Positions 1 through 11,959 of a stretch of 64,000 nt of DNA are shown one piece after another. Both the position numbers and the translations under genes were made by a program. Position 1 is the first letter of the stretch, and every line of letters starts with the position of its first letter. A model generated the notes under the pieces. That model did no database searches. It saw only the letters and a program-made list of their open reading frames with translations, and was not told the origin of the DNA. Source of the DNA: Hirundichthys speculiger (taxonomy: Eukaryota > Chordata > Actinopteri > Beloniformes > Exocoetidae); NCBI GenBank assembly GCA_018398805.1, contig JAGFBZ010000741.1:310001-374000 (forward strand), read 5' to 3'.

Positions 1-66
1 TATTAATGTTCAGGTCAGTGCCTTTTAACATCATTTTTCACACACACATGCATATACATATATATA

Positions 67-431
67 CAGTCATGGAAAAAATTATTAGACCACCATTTTT
101 TCTTCACTTTCTTGTTCATTTTAATACCTGGTACCAACTAAAGGTCATCATGTTTGGACAAAACAGAAGAAAAACCAAAACACTGAATGCATAAAAGCAG
201 TGTTTTTGGCAGTACAAACTTAAGTGATTTAGGTTATAATCAAGAAAACCATGGAAAATGGTAAGATATCAGCTCTTAAATAAAACACTGCTTATGATGC
301 AATTCTATGTGGTTATTTCTGTCGTTTTAGTCCAAACAAATGTACCTTTTAGTGGTACCAGGTATTAAAATGAACAAGAAACTGAAGAAAACAAGAAAAA
401 AAGGGTGGTCTAATAATTTTTTTCCATGACT
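67..431. mobile_element. Palindromic Tc1/mariner-type MITE
   Basis: The left arm (about 67-165) and the reverse complement of the right arm (about 330-431) match over roughly 100 bases with few differences. Both begin GTCATGGAAAAAA and continue through ATTATTAGACCACC and TTCATTTTAATACCTGGTACCA. TA dinucleotides flank both ends, as expected for Tc1/mariner insertion. There is no transposase frame, so this is a non-autonomous copy. The superfamily assignment rests on the TA flanks and the general look of the ends. Confidence 0.8.
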
Positions 432-448
432 ATCTATATATCTGTATC

Positions 449-450
<2 letters not shown>

Positions 451-517
<67 letters not shown>

Positions 518-536
518 GTGTGTGTGTGTGTGTGTG
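451..536. repeat. (TA)n-(TG)n microsatellite
   Basis: About 60 bases of alternating TA run into a TG stretch, directly beside the right end of the palindromic MITE. Confidence 0.95.
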
Positions 537-1237
537 CTTGACTGTGATCTTGATTTTGATACTAATGCATGGATATTCAAGATGACACTGTCATCAGATT
601 GGAAAGAAACCTAAACAGAGGCTCAAAACTGTTTTATCCATTTCAATTTCCAGATATTAGACTGCAGCATGCGGGTGAAATGGGAGGCACATTGAATGAT
701 TAGGATCTATGATTACTGATTTGCTTCTTTTGGTGCTCAGTACAAAGTTAATCTTTAACCTCGCTTCAACATAAATATCAAAAATCAATGTAAACTATTG
801 TATTTTGGCCCTAGTTGAAATAAAATATAGGCTGCACTGAACTGCTCATGACTCACTCTCAGGTCTAAAATCATTCACGATACAAAGTGTCCCATTCTTA
901 GTTGCTATATTCAGATTAGATTGTAGTGTGATTTTCTTATTTATTAAATGTATATGTCATATAATTTATATAATTTCGCAGTGCATGATTAACACAATTC
1001 TTATTGTATTTTTTGGTTAAAAAATGGATGTTTACTTCATTGATAGACTAATAAAAAAATGGTAATGTCAAGTGTAAATGTATAATTTCTGATATGGCTT
1101 CCTAAGATCCCTGACCACCCATTTAGTCAGAACCTTACAAAAAAAACAAAAAAAAACAAAACAAATGTGTTATGTCACACTTCACAGGGCTACAAAAAAA
1201 CAAATCTTTTAATAAAGGTAAAATGTTCTCTGTTGGC
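537..1237 (+). other. Probable chst1 intron, no gene seen
   Basis: This is AT-rich sequence with A-rich runs near 1138-1165. It lies directly before the splice acceptor of the chst1 coding exon, so it is most likely the end of the last 5' UTR intron. No exon, promoter or RNA gene is recognisable here. Confidence 0.4.
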
Positions 1238-1239
1238 AG
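1231..1239 (+). promoter_or_regulatory. Candidate 3' splice site before the chst1 coding exon
   Basis: The sequence TGTTGGCAG/GG, preceded by T-rich sequence, lies 46 bases before the start codon. In vertebrates the chst1 reading frame sits in one exon preceded by non-coding exons, so an acceptor just upstream of the ATG is expected. A transcript would settle whether it is used. Confidence 0.55.
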
Positions 1240-1285
1240 GGAGGACTAGGCATAGACGACTGTGTCTAGATGAAGTGGTTCAGTC

Positions 1286-2564
1286 ATGCAATGCTCCTGG
1301 AAGTCAGTGATTCTGCTGGCCCTGGCCTCCATTGCCATCCAGTACACAGCCATCCGGACACTCACCTCCAAGCCTTTCCAGCTGTGCCCACTGCCCAGCC
1401 CCCAGAACTGTGGTCTGGGGGCTCAGGAGACGGACCCTCCCTTTGAGCGGGGAACGTCAGGTTGTGATGACTACCCCTACTTTTCCATCAACGCTACCCG
1501 TAAACTGCACATACTGATTTTGGCCACCACGCGTAGTGGCTCCTCCTTTGTTGGCCAGCTGCTGAATCAACACCAGGAGATATTCTACCTGTTTGAGCCT
1601 CTTTATCATGTTTACGCCACGCTGGTGCCGACGGCAGTCACACACCCGCAATCCTGCAGACCGGCGCGTGACCTTAGGCGCCAGCCGAGACCTTCTGCGT
1701 AGCCTTTACGGTTGCGACCTCTATTTCTTAGAGAATTATATCAAACCAACACCAACGAATCACACCACCGACAAGCTGTTCCGCCGAGGCGCCAGCCGAG
1801 CGTTGTGCCAGCAACCTGTGTGTGATGCCTTCGGTCCCGCTGACGCTAATGTGGAGGAAGGAGACTGTGTGAAGAAATGTGCAACCCTAAACATGACCTT
1901 AGCAACAGAGGCGTGCCATGAGAAGCGGCACGTGGCGATCAAAGTTGTTCGGGTACCAGAGATCGGAGATCTACGGGCCCTGGTGGAAGACCCACGACTG
2001 AACATCAAAGTAATTCAACTCGTCAGAGACCCACGTGGGATCTTGTCCTCGCGCATTGAGACTTTCAGGGACCCGTATCGTCTGTGGCGTATTTGGAGGG
2101 CCACAGGGAGAAGGCCCTATAACTTAGACATGAGTCAGCTTACAGTCATCTGTGAAGACTTTTTCAGTTCCGTTTCAACAGGTCTCAGCCATCCCCACTG
2201 GCTGAAGGGGAAATACATGGTGGTTCGATATGAGGATTTGGCTCGGAATCCGCTTCTAAAGACGCAGGAGATCTATGACTTTCTGGGGCTCCATATGGAT
2301 AAAAATGTGAAACACTGGATACATACAAACACTCAAGGCAGCAGCGAGCCTTCAGCCAAACACAAGTTTGGAACAGTAAGGGACTCAGCTGCTAATGCAG
2401 AGAGCTGGCGTTTGAAACTCTCCTTTGACATTGTAGAATACACACAAACAGTTTGTCAGAAAGTACTCAACCAGTTGGGATACAAGGCTGTAAAATCAGT
2501 GGAGGAACTGAAAAATATGTCCTTCTCACTGGTACAGGACAAATCCTTTGTACCTTTTTTGTAA
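1286..2564 (+). CDS. chst1: Carbohydrate sulfotransferase 1 (keratan sulfate Gal-6 type), with one frameshift
   Basis: CHST1 is a Golgi type II membrane enzyme that moves sulfate from PAPS to the 6-OH of galactose in keratan sulfate and related glycans. The N-terminus ([20 protein letters not shown]) is the short cytoplasmic tail and signal anchor, about residues 7-23. The 5'-phosphosulfate motif [13 protein letters not shown] lies at residues 81-93 and the 3'-phosphate motif [12 protein letters not shown] at about 245-256. N-glycosylation sequons occur at NAT, NHT and NMT. The protein would be about 425 residues against about 411 in human; the extra length is in the stem after the anchor. 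The frame is broken once: codons read cleanly to CCG at 1628-1630, base 1631 is extra, and reading resumes at CGG 1632 with residues matching the family ([16 protein letters not shown]). Everything after is open to the TAA at 2562. The single shift in an otherwise conserved frame suggests a sequence error or a recent mutation rather than an old pseudogene. Confidence 0.93.
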
Positions 2565-2990
2565 CAAAGATAGTTCTCTAATGGCTATTTTTGATATATT
2601 TATAATTGCTGCCTTATGAATTCCTCAGTTTGTTTCATTCCTGTGATTTTTGTTTCTTTAAATTTGCACTAAACTTTAAAGATGTTGAATGCATCAAGGG
2701 AACTATGGATGAGTCCCCTGTGATTCAGCACATTTTAAAGATAAGTAATCAAGTTATCAAACAAGCTAGTTTACAAATGTCACATCTCTCTATATATTTT
2801 TGTTTCCATTAATAGAGTCAATTCAAGCACTGTCATCATCAGTCTCCTGTATGCAAAATGTTGTTTTAGTAAAACTTGAACGAGAGTCGGGATTGGCTTT
2901 ATCGGCTCCAGAAGGCAGATGTGTGTTTTTTGTTAGAACTGTGATGGCAAATTCTAACTGTACAATCTATATTGTGCAATAAATAGTGAA
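2565..2990 (+). other. chst1 3' UTR with poly(A) signal
   Basis: This is AT-rich sequence directly after the chst1 stop. An AATAAA signal stands at 2978-2983 in the context GTGCAATAAATAG. The true 3' end could lie further on, since chst1 transcripts often have long 3' UTRs. The boundary is inferred only from this signal. Confidence 0.45.
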
Positions 2991-5900
2991 TGTCACAGTC
3001 AACCTTTACCACTACGGCATTTTATCCATGTGGGAGGAGGCGAAAGACTTCTAACAGATGCCACGCTTGCAAAGGATAATTGCAGACAATTAATAGGCTC
3101 TCAAGTGAAAGGGACAGAATCCCACTGGAGGTCATGAGTGTTTCATCAGTGGATTTAAAACCATCTGTGATAGACAAACACTAATGAGGCGCAATGCTGA
3201 AATCTCTATTGCAGAATACATGTTCTCCAGGATGATTATGACATGAAAAAGATAAATGTGGAGGATATGACAATTCTCATCCAAGTAAACACTGAGGCAC
3301 TCGAATGAGGAGCCATTGTTCCTCAGTTTTGTTGTTGTTTTTCTTTATTTATTAGTTTATCTATGGTTAAATTATTTTTAACACTTGTCCATTTTTAGAA
3401 TTGAGTCATTGGTTTAAAAAAAAAAAAAAAATTTTTTTTTTGTCACCTAATAAGCTAGGACTCGATAAAAACAGGAAACAGCCGAGCAAAAATATCCTAT
3501 GCATTTTCTCTCAACCAAAAAGCACAGTTATTTTTGACAGTGTGTTGTATCCATGTTTATCTCCTGGATAAAAAATTAATAAATGAGGAGGATATGTCTT
3601 TGTAGAACAGGTTACACTGCAGATTCCAGTTTTTCCAGGATATGTGTATAGCTCACACGAACAGCGCAGCCACATTACTGTATATCTACATTAGATCGCA
3701 TACAAAGTGTATTAGACTAATGGCTGTCCATAATCTGGGACAAATCCTTTGATCATTTTTCCCGCTGAGGCGTTATCTCAGCCAAGCTACGTTAAGTGTG
3801 GAAGCTCAAAAACTGAAATACAGCACTGAAATGAATGTGTCAGTCTTTCCTCCACCTCCTCCTCCATAGGATGATACTGAAAACACTGGACAGTTGATAA
3901 AGCTTTGGATAAAATGTGACTTTTTTTCCTTTTTATCTATTCCTGAAGAGACGTTTTGTTCTCTAGTCCGCACAGCATTCCAAGTCTAAAGCACAAAATA
4001 AGATCTAAATTGGCAGAATTATTTCATGTAAAATGAATCATATTAAAAGCTATTTGATATTGGTGGAGTCCTTCATCATTATTGCTGCAAAAAAAAAAAA
4101 AAAAAGATTGAATTTGATACCCCCAGCTGGCACAAATAGCTGTTTTGCTCTGACAGTTGGTTTGCATTTTAATTTATTTTTACTGATTTAAGCAGGGTCT
4201 GGTTTGGCAAACTGCCTCCCAAGTTAGTAAGAAAAATATGGCATCAACATTTTATGCTGCACATTGCAATTCTAATGCTCCTGCTGGTGCTGTAGCAGCT
4301 TGAAACCAATGTTGCTTTTGGTCTATGGAGCACAGATGCTGTCTAGTGTGTGTGTGCGCAATAACGGAGATGCACATATAAAACATGAAAGTAAACATTC
4401 TTTAGAGTGATATTGGTCAAAGCATTGCATTTATAGGATGCATTGTATTCTAACCTTGTCACATATACGCTCCAAGTGAAAACAAGGCAAAAATATATAT
4501 ATATATTTTTTCGTTTGTTTGTTTTTTTCTCATCATTATGCTTTAATGATGATTTCTGTGGACATCTGTCAACTCTTCACACAGAATAACCACTACTTTT
4601 CCCAAAAGTTATAAACCCTGCGAATGGAGCATCCCTCTTGCAGGCTCATCAGTATTGGTAACCGGATGTCCATTGAGATGCAGAGCACAAACCTTTGATC
4701 CTCTTCTGTGCCGAGACTCGAGGCAAACTCCCCCTCTCTCCCTCTATCTCTCTGCCTGTTCTTTCTCCATCATCCACCTCTTTCTTTCTTCCTTACAGAT
4801 ATCTCAGGGGATTGTTCCCGTGCTTCACTGCTCCCTCTCTGTTTTTCACTTTACCTCTGAATTCTCTGAATGCGTTAAGCATTGTTTTGATCCACCGCTT
4901 AAAAACTGCAGAGGGTGAAATTCTGCGTAACTGTGCACTGGCGTGATTTCCTTTGAGAAGTTAAATGAATATATTAGCATTATGGGCAATGCTGTGTGGA
5001 AAGGCTGCAAATGGGGAAACATTTGACCTAACTTTGACAGTAACAGAAACCGCCAGCCAGTCAGCAGTTCATTCTGAGGTATAAACACTTTGCTTTGTCA
5101 TTTTTAAGTGAGTAATGGTGCGTGCGGTTTACCTCAGAAGTCAGAGGTTGATGTTGTTGCAGTTGCAAAGTAACAAAATGAACCTTTCTGTAGAAAATAT
5201 GTGCTACATAGTCCTGTGTACAAAATACACACATAACATAGCCACACATCCACTGGTAAAAAGTGAAAAGTACAATATGTATGTCTGATTCAATGTGAAT
5301 TAAAAGAATACAGAAATGTGATAAACAGTAAAATTACCATAGTGTTTACTTTGTTGACGCAAGTATCAGCCATGTTGGATTCCAAAGTCGGGGTACACGA
5401 AATATATCTGAGATCGAATTTTGAATTTAGCCGGCTCTCCAACTAGGGACTCGGAAATTTCAGGTTCTAGTACTTCCTTTCAACTCTGACCGTGATAGTC
5501 AGTCAATATTGCTACTGCCCACACTGTCACTAAATACTTCTCAATTGGCTGTGATAGATTTGAGAATGCACCAGAAAAACCAGTATTGTCATTTACATGC
5601 AATTTACTGTACTTGCAGTATGATAAAGTATGTATGATAAATAAAAATAACATAGGACAGTTTGTCAGTAGCCTTGCTGTTGACTAATATTTACCTGAAA
5701 CATCACAACAGAGACTATTGCTTCAACTGAACTCTGCTGCTTGTTCGTAACGCTGCACGGCGACAGTTGGTCAGTAATGCCACGCTTCCTGCACATGCCT
5801 GAACAGTCTGCAGCCTGCTTCCCATGTGTTGGTGTGCCTCTAGGCTCTTGCTGAGCCCTTGTGTTGTTTTTTGTGTCCCAGGGCTGAACATATGGTTCAG

Positions 5901-7600
5901 AAGCCACTGGGAGAAATTACAGAAAATCCCTTTCTCCCCAGGTCTGTCTCTCTTTTTTATTCTTCTAATCTCCTAGTGTGACCTTAATAATTTGTCCCTG
6001 TGTGACTATATGACAGAGAAGAGAGCTATTTGCTTCTTTGTATTCCAGTGTTTACTCGTCTATCCTGACAGGAAGGTGTCCTCCTTACTAGTTCGCAGTG
6101 AGCAAAGACTACTGAAAGAATATTTTTGGATTATTGTGCAGGAAGTTAGTGATGGCGCTAACTAGGCACATCTTTTCTTTTGTGTCTATTTGTGTGTTTG
6201 AAACTATGTGTAACTATTTTTAACCCAAGCAGGGCAGGCATAATCTATCTTTGAAGCGAGAAGCCCACTGAACTGAACAAATGGTTTGAATTGTGACACT
6301 TATTCGTGTCACTGCCATTGAGGTGGAGACCGGATATGCCTCTTTGTGCTCTGACAAGCACATATACCTTTTTGAGTGGTTTGCGATGCATTTTGACACA
6401 GCCGCCTGATTCATTGTATCGGTTGTTGCTTAATTGACTGCTCTTTTTTTTTTTTTTGGTATCTTTTTGGCAGTCAAAAGTATGCATGTGAAAATCACAA
6501 GATCCTTTTTTTCAAGCCTCCAACACAGGTTGTCTGCTGACCTCTTATTTGATGCTGGTGCAGAAACAAGGTCATCATCTAGTCTGAGATCCAGAACACT
6601 GTATTAAGTCTAATTGGTAAAACAGGAAATAAATAGCTAAATGAATAAATAACTTAGGAAATATGTCAACTGGAACTTCTGTCTTTCAAGGTAGTAAAAT
6701 CTTGTGGCTGGATTGAATTAAACCTCTAGCTTAAATATATTTTTTAAACATTGTCATTTTAAAGGGTTATATGAAAAAAAATATATTTTGTCTGTGCTTG
6801 AGGGCATGCATAATCAAAAACTGATGTGACACAACCCTGTTACTTAGTTTTGAACAGCCTAAAGAGTCTAAAGATGCCTTATTTAATGAGGTGTTCAGAT
6901 TTGCAGGTTTCTGTGACATCACAGACCCAGATCAGAGTAAAATTATCCATCCTACCAATATTCTCCTCCATCCATGATCACTTCATGCAGCATTAGCAGT
7001 TCCTCAGAAATGCATTGCGCATTAATGAAACACGGACTTCAAAAAGATGCAAACCCCCAAAGACAGGATAGGGCGGACCTAAGTGGCTGACTACAACACC
7101 TAGAAAACTGGCTGCTATGAACAGATCCGTAACCACATTGTTGCTAAACTGCATCCCTGTCACAAACATTTAAAGAAAGCCTCAGATTATTGTGTGAATT
7201 TTTTTTTTAAAAAAAGGAAGCAATATGTCTCCTATAACATTTTTTTTTGTTTTGAATTCGGTTCCTGGAAAAACTGAGTGGTACATGAAGCGTGTGCCCC
7301 TGACTAATTTTGAAGAATATGGTAATAATATAAATACTGAACAAATTACGTCTCATGGTAACGTTTTTTTTTTCATACTAAAAGTAGTAAATAATTAAAT
7401 CTGCTGGCATGTCTCAACTTATTTTTAGATGAGAGGAGGAAAAACTAGAAAAGATAGTCTGTTAATGTCAGGAGCTGCAGCTGAAACTGGCATGCATGCC
7501 TTTCCCTTTTTCTCCCTCTGCCTCTGTTGCTCTCACACACACATTTACACTGAGGAGCCATTGATTGTTAATTCCCCAGTGGAAATGCGGTTGTAGGTGA
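2991..7600. other. Anonymous AT-rich sequence downstream of chst1
   Basis: No reading frame with family features, RNA gene or complete mobile element is recognisable. There are homopolymer tracts at about 3417-3440 (A then T), 4088-4105 (A) and 6446-6460 (T), and a C/T-rich stretch at about 4730-4800. Distant chst1 enhancers could lie here but cannot be seen without comparison. Confidence 0.5.
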
Positions 7601-7606
7601 CTGAGA

Positions 7607-7608
7607 GG

Positions 7609-7642
<34 letters not shown>
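7607..7642. repeat. (GT)n(GA)n microsatellite
   Basis: A compound dinucleotide repeat, GT units followed by GA units. Confidence 0.95.
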
Positions 7643-7643
<1 letters not shown>

Positions 7644-8470
7644 CTTGTATATGTGCATGCAGCCTTGGTGAGGATGGTCAGTCCGGCTTACGTCACTGTG
7701 GTCAGCTGTGGCTCTCCTGCTCTGCTGTCGTTGCTCAAACTCTCCCTTTGGCTGGCCTGCAATGCTGAAATGAGATTAGCACACGTACACAAGCAAACAA
7801 GCAGGAGCAGTCATGAGCTAAAAATGAATCTCTGAGAGCTGTGGGAAAAGAAAAAAAAACTTGGAAATACAGTAATTTTGACAATGTGTGACATTTGGAT
7901 ACGCTTATATAAATCTTGCAAATATATGCTGGAGAAACCTTGTGCGATATCATCACACGATACATAGTCTAAACCTGAGCAGGGAGGTGTGTTTATTTGT
8001 GTGATCCAAGGCATAAATTCTGATCCAACTCTTGACTACCAGACATTCATTTGTTTTCTCAGACTTCAAGGTAGTAAATCTAGGCTCCAATGCTACAATG
8101 ATGGAGTAGTGTATGCAGATGGCAAGGTAGGTCTGAAAACTGATTTCATGGAAAATATTGGTTCTGTAATGGAAGTCCATCATATATTCTATAGTTGAAC
8201 ACACAGAGTTTTCTCTTGATGATTTACATATGGAAAAGAAGCAAGTAAGTAATTCTAAATAAAACTTGCAGAGAAAAGCAATGGTTGATGAAAGACAATC
8301 TGCAAAGCTCTGCAGCCTCGGAGTCTGAACATGTAGATTTTAAACATGTGTTTGTATCAAAGGTTTTGCCAGACATGTTTGTCTCCTGACATGACTGGAG
8401 CTTTGATTTGCAACACATGTTCTTTTCAGCCAAGAAAAGCTGAACATTCTGGCACAAATTGAGTTTAAAT

Positions 8471-9503
8471 TAGAGATGCACGATAACTGTTTTTTAAAAC
8501 TGATACCGATAACCGATTACTTTCAGCTCCTAAAGGCTGATACCGATAACACCATCATATACCTAAGATCATTACATCAATACTATGAACAAAATCAAAA
8601 ATAGTTTGACTTAGTAGAAAAACTACTGGCAAGCCTCTCAAACATTTTCATAAAGCTATCAAACAAACCTATTTGATATCTCACATTAACCTAAATAAGG
8701 TGCATTACTGACTGATATAAAAAAAAAAAATAAAGGCTTCTTGAACTAATGGAAATACATGCATTAAAATTACAAACTGAAAAAGATTAACATTTAAAGG
8801 ATTTTTGCTTGTGGTTCCATTTAAATTAATACGTTTAATTAAAATAAATGAGGTTCAGTAGTTTTTATTTATTTATTTTTTTTAATCTCATGGAAGCTTT
8901 AGATGAGAGACGATTTCAAAACTCCATGGAAGCGATTGTTATGTTGTAGGTGGCCGATCGGGTTTTGCGTATTAAAGCTTGTGCTTCTCTTCTCGTAGAA
9001 TTCGCTCAGAGGATTCATCACAAATAACCACCAAACTATCTTCTTCTGAAACTTTAACGAAGTTCCACGCTGCCATGTTTTTTGTGATCAGTATGCTGTG
9101 CTGCAGGCTGCATTCAAGGTGTAATGTAAATTACCACGTTCCCTCGTTTGCTAGTCGTTCTTTCAGCCTTTTCTATTTTTTTCTTTATTTATGTGTAACA
9201 TGTGGGAGAATACTGCGACTATCAATTCAAGTCAGCAACTACTAAAATTATGACCGAGTTAACGAGTTGTTTTCTGGCATGAGGGGGTTTTCTTGATTTT
9301 CCTTATTGAGTAATCGATTTTCTGATTATGCCAACGTCACTTGAACATAACATTCACTGCCGGTCATTCGAGGCTCAGAGGGAGCGAGGCACTGCCATGT
9401 TGACAAATATATATGTTATCGGGGCTATTCGTCGTGATATCGGACTTATCGGGATGACTTCATAATTTTCTGTTATCGGCCCGATAGTTATCGTGCACCC
9501 CTA
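8471..9503 (-). mobile_element. hAT-type non-autonomous element, 1,033 bp
   Basis: The ends are inverted: TAGAGATGCACGATAAC on the left and the complement of TAGGGGTGCACGATAAC on the right. A perfect 8-bp target duplication, GTTTAAAT, lies at 8463-8470 and 9504-9511, which is diagnostic for hAT-type insertion. Subterminal CCGATAAC-like motifs recur near both ends. The inside keeps only a truncated BED-finger start on the minus strand, annotated separately. Confidence 0.9.
8972..9076 (-). pseudogene. Truncated BED zinc-finger start of a hAT transposase
   Basis: This minus-strand frame of 34 codons starts MAAWNFVKVSEEDSLVVICD and stops at 8972. It matches the beginning of the BED-type zinc finger at the N-terminus of hAT transposases (pattern WNFFKVSEEDS..V.C..C). 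The second cysteine of the first pair is lost and the frame ends before the histidines, so it cannot form a finger. It is a leftover exon inside a deletion derivative. Confidence 0.7.
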
Positions 9504-9511
9504 GTTTAAAT

Positions 9512-9996
9512 GCATTTTATTTACATTCAATATCCACTCTGAATGAGGCTTTGTATTATTTAGATATTGCATTGAAGATATCAGGTGGCCTTCAATCTAG
9601 CAGGCCCAGATTTGTTGATCTGAAAGAAACCCCACCAACTGTGCAGCTTCCAAGCGTCCCACTCTTCTGAATGGGTGCTCTATAACAAAGCATATAAGTC
9701 CGGCAAAGACTAAAAACCTATTGTCAGAGTAACTGTGATATCTGTAAACAGAACTTTAACCTAAATAACTTTGAGCTATACAGTGCTTACAACAACTAAT
9801 AATGGAAATATTAACTATAAAAAATGTTATTGACTGTTTGTGGGTTGAGAGATCCGCATTGTGGTCCCCATTGAGTTTCTGCAATCCAAACAATATCACA
9901 AGTTTGACATAATATCTGCAGTAAGAATAACTTATATGTCTGGAACCACAGCAGACAATGACCCCACTTTGAAACAAAAATTGCAACACATTAAAC
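9512..9996. other. No feature seen
   Basis: AT-rich unique-looking sequence between two mobile elements. I see no gene, RNA or repeat structure in it. Confidence 0.4.
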
Positions 9997-10612
9997 CAGG
10001 GGTCTGCAACTGATGGCTCGTCAGCCAGATGTGGTTCTTTTGATGACTGCATCTGGCTCGCAAATAAATCTTTAAAAAAAAAATAATGGTTAAAATTAAT
10101 TGAGAGGAGCCAGATGAGGTGGCTCGGGCATCTGGTTAGGATGCCTCCTGGGCGCCTCCCTGGTGAGGTGTTCCGGGCACGGCCCACTGGGAGGAGACCC
10201 CGGGGAAGACCCAGGACACGCTGGAGGGACTATGTCTCTCGGCTGGCCTGGGAACGCCTTGGGATCCCCCCAGAGGAGCTGGAGGAAGTGGCCGGGGAGA
10301 GGGGGGTCTGGGCTTCCTTACTCCGGCTGATGCCCCCGCGACCCGACCTCGGATAAGCGGAAGAAGACGGTACGGTACGGTACGGTTAAAATTTTAAACA
10401 TTCGCCTGCATTTTAATCCTTCCATCACAATGGCAAATCAAGTGTTTTAAGGAATCACCAGTCTTTTCCCCTGCTTTGGATGGGTCAACAGACGTATCCC
10501 ATTTATCCAAGTTCAGTAAGGTTGCAAGGTGCGTTCAGAAAATCTCGCTGTTTTGCCAATGAAAGGGTCAACAAGAGGGCAGGATTTCATTGAGTTTCTA
10601 CCGATGGATTTT
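9997..10612 (+). mobile_element. hAT-like element, left end only, split by a LINE
   Basis: It starts with CAGGGGTCTGCAAC, a typical hAT terminus, followed by a subterminal TGGCTCGTCAGCCAGATGTGG. No matching right end (GTTGCAGACCCCTG) is found downstream. The copy is interrupted by the LINE tail at 10098-10383, which duplicated 10 bases of it, so this element is the older of the two. Its right limit is uncertain. Confidence 0.5.
10098..10383 (+). mobile_element. 5'-truncated non-LTR retrotransposon 3' end
   Basis: The insert is flanked by a 10-bp target duplication, GGTTAAAATT, at 10088-10097 and 10384-10393. It carries the G/C-rich C-terminus of a LINE ORF2 (frame 10114-10356: RWLGHLVRMPPGRLPGEVFR, then a run of RPRGRPRTRW). 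This segment is very common in teleost genomes. It ends in a short tandem tail of TACGG units rather than the GGAT units usual for this family. The LINE clade cannot be fixed from the tail alone. Confidence 0.85.
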
Positions 10613-10619
10613 AGCTTAT

Positions 10620-10905
10620 TCCAATATTTCCTCTGAGGAAGCCCTCTGCATCGGGAGCGGGGCTCACCTGTGGCTGTCAGGTTGCTGTGCTGTGGGTTCT
10701 TGGTTGAAGTTTGGGGGTCACTCCCACGTCTCCTCTGGGTGTCCTGTGCTGGAGTCCTGGTTGCCATGGGCAACCTGTTTCCTCCTCTGACTCATCAATG
10801 TTCAGCCTTATATTACATTTTAATACTCACTGCATTGTTTATGGTGGATGGGGGGATGGATGTTTGAAAAGTGCTATATAAATAAAGTTTGAATGATTGA
10901 TTGAT
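10620..10905 (+). mobile_element. LINE 3' end with (TTGA)n tail
   Basis: The segment ends GTGCTATATAAATAAAGTTTG followed by repeated ATTG units, the typical 3' end of a teleost L2/RTE-like LINE. The body is C/T- and G-rich with no useful frame. The 5' limit is estimated from a change in composition. Confidence 0.65.
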
Positions 10906-11954
10906 TGAAGAACAATGCATGATGCTTGATGCCCAAATGGATGAGATCATGTATGATAGTCATCCTATGACCCATGTGGTAGGCTTGTGGTAGGCTTGGC
11001 TAGCTGCAAATGTCTCTGCTGCCGAGAGTTGGCTGATTGACCAGAAGGTTGAAGCAGAGTTCTGCTAGTCCTTGTTTCAGCTCTGGCGCCACTCATTTTG
11101 GTTGCGCTCACTGACAGAACCCTCCACAGTTATTCAGCCTGAGGACCACTGACTGTAAATATTATTGGATCAATAAACTGTGATGTTACCCACAAGTTTT
11201 TTTGACAGAGAGCTTTTGAAGCCTCTTTTTCCTCGTACTGTGCATGTTGTAAAGAGCTGGCACCAGCAGCGCAGAGAAGCCGGCCGCTACACACCCACAG
11301 TTAGCTATTTTAGCTTGGCTGGCTAAGCTCATGCTAACCTAGGATAATAATTAATATTACTTTACATTCATTTTGATCAAACCTCTCCAAACATCCTTGT
11401 GTTGCAGCGTAAAAGCTGTGCCAAATCATTATGTGGTACATATTGATCTGCTGTGGTGAACCTTAAAAAAAAAAAAAAAGATCACCAAAAGAAGCTGCTT
11501 TACATAGCCTACTCCATAGAAATTCAGCACACACTGTTACATTCGTTTTTGGACTGCTCATTATGTTTTTCTTAAAAGCTAAAGATTGACCTTTATGAGG
11601 TTCCTGTTTGCAACCCAGACAACACTGTTCTTTTCATGGTTTACAGTGTGTTCATAAGAAAAAAAGTTGCAACTTACTGAATAAGAGTTGTCTGAGAATA
11701 ATAATAATAATTTTAGATCCAACATCATATTCAGGTTGACACCATAAGGTCATCACTCGCTGGGATGTACCTGTCTCTCTTTTCCAGGTAATAATAATAA
11801 ATTGTTAATAATTATTATTATTATTTGTAGTAGTAGTATTATAATAATTATGTATTAAAAGATTTCTAGATGTAAATAAGTTACAATGTTTTGTCTCTTT
11901 TTTTTTACTTACTTATTTTTATCTTAGGACTTAGAGGAACATAAATAATCCCCT
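10906..11954. other. No gene seen; simple repeats
   Basis: This stretch holds an A15-like run near 11464 and AAT/ATT-rich tracts at about 11698-11712 and 11790-11850. No gene or complete element is recognisable. Confidence 0.45.
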
Positions 11955-11959
11955 CTGAT

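Noticed and set aside
1593..1631. ATG at 1593 as an alternative chst1 start
   Set aside because: It lies inside the conserved FYLFEPLYH region in the wrong frame, and using it would lose the membrane anchor and the PAPS motif.
9756..10187. 143-codon minus-strand frame
   Set aside because: It crosses unrelated units (unique sequence, hAT end, antisense LINE), so it cannot be one gene.
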